A DNA stretch of 9,255 nucleotides from Minisyncoccota bacterium (GTDB lineage Bacteria > Patescibacteriota > Minisyncoccia > Phycocordibacterales > UBA9973). The stretch covers positions 1 through 9,255 of the forward strand of contig JAGOVD010000017.1 in assembly GCA_018060905.1 (NCBI GenBank), read 5' to 3'. A model generated the notes under the pieces. The model saw only the letters and a program-made list of their open reading frames with translations. It searched no databases and was not told where the DNA came from. This document shows, one piece after another, positions 6,248 through 9,255 of the stretch (the stretch's first letter is position 1; each line of letters opens with the position of its first letter). Made by a program: the position numbers and the translations under genes.

Positions 6248-6318
6248 CTGAGGTGCCTGGACTCGAACCAAGATAAACGGTACCAGAAACCGTTGTCCTA
6301 CCATTAGACGACACCTCA
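6248..6318 (-). tRNA. tRNA-Gln (anticodon CTG)
   Basis: A 71-base cloverleaf on the minus strand. It has a 7-bp acceptor stem TGAGGTG/CACCTCA, a D-arm with GTCTAATGGTAGGAC, an anticodon stem ACGGT/ACCGT around loop TTCTGGT (anticodon CTG, reading CAG), a 4-base variable region, a T-arm CTTGG-TTCGAGT-CCAGG and discriminator G. The 3' CCA is not encoded (GCTTT follows), so a CCA-adding enzyme is needed. The sequence closely matches bacterial glutamine tRNAs. The flanks add five more perfect pairs (AAAGC/GCTTT) to the acceptor stem in the precursor. Confidence 0.96.
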
Positions 6319-6355
6319 GCTTTTCAAACAAATACCATCCGGCAATCGTGCGCTC

Positions 6356-6383
6356 ATTATACTTAAAAACCCCTTTTTTTCAA
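6356..6383 (-). promoter_or_regulatory. Promoter of tRNA-Gln
   Basis: The minus strand carries TTGAAA (6383-6378), a 16-base spacer and a perfect TATAAT (6361-6356). The start is predicted near 6349, leaving a leader of about 30 bases before the mature tRNA 5' end. The -35 box lies 8 bases beyond the terminator of the preceding gene. Confidence 0.65.
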
Positions 6384-6390
6384 CCCAAAG

Positions 6391-6425
6391 AAAAAACCGC
6401 TTTTATAGATATTATAAAAACGGTT
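6391..6425 (-). terminator. Intrinsic terminator after the small unknown gene
   Basis: Arms 6413-6425 and 6395-6407 form a 13-bp stem (AACCGTTTTTATA with TATAAAAGCGGTT, one G-U pair) with a 5-base loop, followed by a run of six T on the minus strand. It begins 9 bases after the stop of the small gene and should end the ftsX-pyrG-unknown transcript. Confidence 0.85.
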
Positions 6426-6434
6426 CGGAAGAAA

Positions 6435-6782
6435 TTAACGCATTCCTCCTCTGCAAAGCGGTACAGTACGGGATAGATTACGACCACGGATTTTATAATC
6501 TATTTCATCAGTAAATGGTTCGATGAAGTTCTCGAACACTTTTGTTGTAAAGGAAACTGCTCCTTCAACAATATATTCAAGTACCGGCAAATGAGGCACG
6601 GCTTCCGGTTCGACTTCTTTCAGACAGCGACAGTCAGAAAGGGTGAGGTTTTCAACTATTTGATCCGGGAGAAGACTATCGTCCGCACAGGTTGTTGCGG
6701 CCAAAAGATTTTTTTCAAGTGGTTTTACGTCGTAAAACCAAAATTTGTCATGTTCGGAAATGGGAGTTTGTACTGTGTACAT
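6435..6782 (-). CDS. Hypothetical protein, about 115 residues, unrecognised
   Basis: I do not recognise this family. From the ATG at 6782 it gives 115 residues: no signal peptide or membrane helix, acidic central part, a few Cys (including a DCRC pair and one near the C-terminus), and a basic C-terminal tail ending near PLCRGGMR. It is probably a soluble cytosolic protein. The frame is open further upstream to a TTG at 6845 (136 residues), 9 bases after pyrG. I prefer the ATG because an extended -10-like TGG-TATTAT (6834-6826) sits about 44 bases before it and the upstream residues look unstructured; either start is possible. There is no Shine-Dalgarno at either. A strong terminator directly after its stop supports it being a real expressed gene, the last of the pyrG unit. 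It is in the same reading frame as pyrG, separated only by the pyrG TAG and a few codons. Confidence 0.6.
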   Translation of the reverse strand: MYTVQTPISEHDKFWFYDVKPLEKNLLAATTCADDSLLPDQIVENLTLSDCRCLKEVEPEAVPHLPVLEYIVEGAVSFTTKVFENFIEPFTDEIDYKIRGRNLSRTVPLCRGGMR

Positions 6783-6825
6783 AGCAGTGATTTTTGAATG
6801 TGGAAAGATGGGGTTTGTTTTCTTG

Positions 6826-6834
6826 ATAATACCA
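6826..6834 (-). promoter_or_regulatory. Possible extended -10 for the small unknown gene
   Basis: TGG-TATTAT on the minus strand is a fair extended -10 just downstream of the pyrG stop. Transcription would start near 6819, some 37 bases before the ATG at 6782. No convincing -35 was identified, so support is weak. Confidence 0.25.
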
Positions 6835-6854
6835 CTATCTAGCAAAATGTCTAT

Positions 6855-8513
6855 CTACTTCCCCTTCTTATGTGTTATCGCCGCTTTTATAAACCCTGTG
6901 AACAATGGGTGTGGTGCAAGCGGGCGGGCTTGGAATTCAGGGTGGAATTGGCTCCCGATAAAGAATGGGTGCACATCCTTGGAGAGTTCGGCAATCTCCA
7001 TGAGTGATCCATCAGGTGACGTACCCGAGAATACCATGCCGGCCTGCTCAATCGCAGGGATAAAGGTAGGACTGACTTCAAATCGATGTCGATGTCGCTC
7101 GAAGATACTCTGTGCGCCGTAGAGCTTCTCTGCGAGACTTCCTTTTTTGAGTTTCGCTTCATAGGTACCGAGTCGCATCGAGCCACCGAACTCTTCTTTC
7201 TTCATCTTTTCCTTTTGACTATCCATGATATCGATGACACATGTAGTACCCTTTGGATCGATCTCACGCGTCGTTGCGCCAGTGATACCGGCGACATGGC
7301 GGGCAAATTCGATGACCGCTAGTTGCATACCGTAGCAGAGACCGAGGTACGGAATCTTTTTTTCGCGTGCGTATTTGATTGCCGCAATCTTGCCTTCAAT
7401 ACCACGATTGCCAAATCCGCCAGGCACGAGGATGCCGTCATACTTCTTGAGCATGGAGACTGATTTTGGATCTTTTTCAAATTGGCCGGCATTGATCCAC
7501 GTAAGGACTGGTTTCTTGCCTTGTGCGTAGACAGAGAACTTGAGCGCCTCGATCACAGAAAGATATGCATCAGAGAGGACGAAGTCTCCTGAATCAAAGT
7601 ATTTGCCAACAATACCGATACGAACTTCGTCAGTTGCGGTATTGATCGTACGAGCGAGCTTCTTCCATGCAAGAGCACTGGGGCTAGGCTTGGACGAAAG
7701 TGTGAGTCCGAGCGTATCGGCGACGATCTCGGGGACTTTGCCTTTCTCGAAATTGAGTGGCACATCATAAATAGAGTCAATATCAGGCGCGCTGATGACC
7801 TGATTCCCAGGAACATTACAAAAAAATGACAGTTTTTCCTTGCGCTTCGCATCGAGTGGTTCACTCGAGCGCGCGATGATCATGTCGGGTTGAATACCGG
7901 ATGCGTTGAGCGTACGAACAGAGTGTTGGGTTGGCTTGGTCTTCATTTCACCCACCTTGGATGGTGTCGGCAAATATGACACCATGACAAACATGACGTG
8001 CTTGGGGTCGCGGAGCTTCATCATACGAGCCGCTTCGAGGAAAAGGATGTTTTCATACTCACCGACCGTCCCTCCAATCTCAATGAGAGTGACGTCGGCA
8101 CTGGCAAGCTGTTGTGCCTCCTCAATACGCCTCACAATCTCCATCGGGATATGTGGGACAACCTGTACACATGCACCCTTGTACTTGAGCGCACGTTCAT
8201 TGGCGATAACTGACTGATAGACACGCCCTGTCGTCATGTAATTGACTCTCGTGAGATCAACACCAAGGAATCGCTCATAGTTACCCATATCCTGATCGCA
8301 CTCATCCCCGTCTTTGGTCACAAATACTTCGCCATGCTCAGTTGGGTTCATAGTGCCCGCATCCACGTTGACGTACGGGTCAATCTTGATTGCAGTGACA
8401 CGTACCCCTCGGTCCTGGAGTATCTTTGCAATTGAGGAGGCTGTTATTCCTTTTCCGACTCCGGAAATCACGCCACCGACTACAAAGATGTACGAGGGGG
8501 TATTTTTTTTCAT
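6855..8513 (-). CDS. pyrG: CTP synthase
   Basis: A complete 552-residue CTP synthase that makes CTP from UTP, ATP and glutamine in the cytosol, the last step of de novo CTP synthesis. The N-terminal synthetase domain (about 1-270) shows the P-loop GGVISGVGKG (13-22), the MNPTEHGEVFVTKDG region (55-69) and GGTVGEYE (148-154). The C-terminal class I glutamine amidotransferase domain (about 297-545) shows PGGFGNRG (364-371), nucleophile Cys393 in GLCYGMQ and the catalytic pair His524/Glu526 in SQFHPEF. MRLG (446-449) and ERHRHRFEV are also present. The nucleophile elbow reads CYG where CLG is usual. The length is normal (E. coli 545). The start is 4 bases after the ftsX TGA with no Shine-Dalgarno, suggesting translational coupling or reinitiation. 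Standard UTP/CTP feedback is assumed from the family, not visible here. Confidence 0.98.
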   Translation of the reverse strand: MKKNTPSYIFVVGGVISGVGKGITASSIAKILQDRGVRVTAIKIDPYVNVDAGTMNPTEHGEVFVTKDGDECDQDMGNYERFLGVDLTRVNYMTTGRVYQSVIANERALKYKGACVQVVPHIPMEIVRRIEEAQQLASADVTLIEIGGTVGEYENILFLEAARMMKLRDPKHVMFVMVSYLPTPSKVGEMKTKPTQHSVRTLNASGIQPDMIIARSSEPLDAKRKEKLSFFCNVPGNQVISAPDIDSIYDVPLNFEKGKVPEIVADTLGLTLSSKPSPSALAWKKLARTINTATDEVRIGIVGKYFDSGDFVLSDAYLSVIEALKFSVYAQGKKPVLTWINAGQFEKDPKSVSMLKKYDGILVPGGFGNRGIEGKIAAIKYAREKKIPYLGLCYGMQLAVIEFARHVAGITGATTREIDPKGTTCVIDIMDSQKEKMKKEEFGGSMRLGTYEAKLKKGSLAEKLYGAQSIFERHRHRFEVSPTFIPAIEQAGMVFSGTSPDGSLMEIAELSKDVHPFFIGSQFHPEFQARPLAPHPLFTGFIKAAITHKKGK

Positions 8514-8517
8514 GGGA

Positions 8518-9255
8518 TCACACGTTCAGATATCGCCGTACTGCCAAATAACTCGAGATGGCACCGAGGAATAATCCGATCACAAGAACGATGCCACCAA
8601 TCGTAAAGAAGTGTGTGAGATAGTATGTATAGAGATTGAAACCGATGATGCCCGTCGCATGCGTTCCGAGGAAATACGTACCCGGCAAGAAAATAATCGT
8701 CGTAATAATCCATGCAAAGAATCCATAGAGGAGACCTCCCACGATAAATGGTGCGCGTACGTATGCGGAACTTGCTCCCACGAGTCGCATGATACCGATC
8801 TCATCACGAGCCATGTAGATGGTGAGTCGTACCGTCGTAAAGACGATCACGATAGAGATGAGTCCAAGTACCAGTGTAATACCGAGACCAACTTCACGCA
8901 CATTTTTGATGAGCATGTTGAGTCGATCGATAACAACTTTGTTTTGAGAATAGTTGATGCGTTCGATAATCGGCGCATTGTCTCGGGCAATCTGACTATC
9001 ACCCTCGAGAACACGTGCAATCGCCTCATACTGCGTTGAATCCTTGGCTCTGATCTGGAGTGAACCACCAAACGGGTTGTCGCCGAGCTCATCGAGTGCT
9101 TGGAGTGTCAAATAGTCATCGACGTGTCGATCACGAAAAGCAATAACTTGCTGATCAGCAGAACTGTAGTCAACCGTCGATACCTCGGGTAGTTTCTCGA
9201 GCGTGTCTTTCAGCGACAGTATATTTTCTTCGGCAGCATCGACACTAAAGTACAC
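8518..9255 (-). CDS. ftsX: Cell division protein FtsX, C-terminal 245 residues, start outside window
   Basis: The 3' part of the membrane subunit of the FtsEX complex, an ABC-type assembly at the division site that transmits ATP hydrolysis by FtsE to peptidoglycan hydrolases outside. The first codon in the window is an internal GTG (Val), so the N-terminus and first membrane helix are missing. Visible are most of the extracellular domain (about 1-110), including NPFGGSLQIRA, and three membrane segments (about 120-145, 168-195 and 215-238). The cytosolic loop DEIGIMRLVGAS is the typical FtsX coupling motif that contacts FtsE. ftsE is expected just outside the window. It ends with TGA 4 bases before pyrG, so the two are probably co-transcribed. 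The TGA stop indicates the standard code. Confidence 0.94.
   Translation of the reverse strand: MYFSVDAAEENILSLKDTLEKLPEVSTVDYSSADQQVIAFRDRHVDDYLTLQALDELGDNPFGGSLQIRAKDSTQYEAIARVLEGDSQIARDNAPIIERINYSQNKVVIDRLNMLIKNVREVGLGITLVLGLISIVIVFTTVRLTIYMARDEIGIMRLVGASSAYVRAPFIVGGLLYGFFAWIITTIIFLPGTYFLGTHATGIIGFNLYTYYLTHFFTIGGIVLVIGLFLGAISSYLAVRRYLNV

Noticed and set aside
1..9255. CRISPR arrays, insertion sequences, integrases or phage genes
   Set aside because: No spaced direct repeats, transposase or integrase motifs were seen on either strand.

Overview
The window looks like a bacterial chromosome fragment, with every supported gene on the minus strand. Reading along transcription (high to low coordinates) the order is: ftsX (3' part), pyrG, a small unknown gene with a clear terminator, tRNA-Gln(CTG), a five-gene copper cassette, and the 5' part of a calcium-type P-type ATPase. 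The copper cassette is csoR, a two-domain DUF305 protein, copA, an HMA-TauE/SafE-like membrane protein and a cupredoxin-like protein. Open frames on the plus strand are shadows of these genes.

Organism: the compact layout, the near absence of Shine-Dalgarno sequences, promoters whose predicted start sites fall on or next to the start codon, a tRNA without encoded CCA, and this gene set suggest a member of the Candidate Phyla Radiation (Patescibacteria, Parcubacteria-like). This is inference, not proof. TGA serves as the ftsX stop, which argues against recoded lineages such as Gracilibacteria.

Region 6855-9255 holds cell division (FtsX) and CTP synthesis (PyrG), 4 bases apart. Region 6391-6854 holds an unrecognised gene of about 115 codons and a strong intrinsic terminator. 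Region 6248-6383 is the tRNA with its own promoter. Its leader and trailer extend the acceptor stem from 7 to 12 perfect base pairs.

Region 1544-6191 is the copper unit and the most interesting part. A consensus-like promoter (TTGACT-N17-TATACT) is overlaid by a perfect 31-base palindrome that also covers the csoR start codon, a textbook arrangement for autoregulation. CsoR keeps the Cu(I) ligand triad Cys-His-Cys but has an unusual first helix. Downstream genes would bind copper outside the membrane (DUF305, cupredoxin), export it (CopA) and handle it at the membrane (HMA-TauE/SafE-like). The cassette is visibly richer in A+T than both flanks and starts next to a tRNA, which suggests horizontal gain, though no attachment-site repeat was seen.

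Region 1-1500 is the ATPase with its own extended -10 promoter, probably giving a leaderless mRNA.
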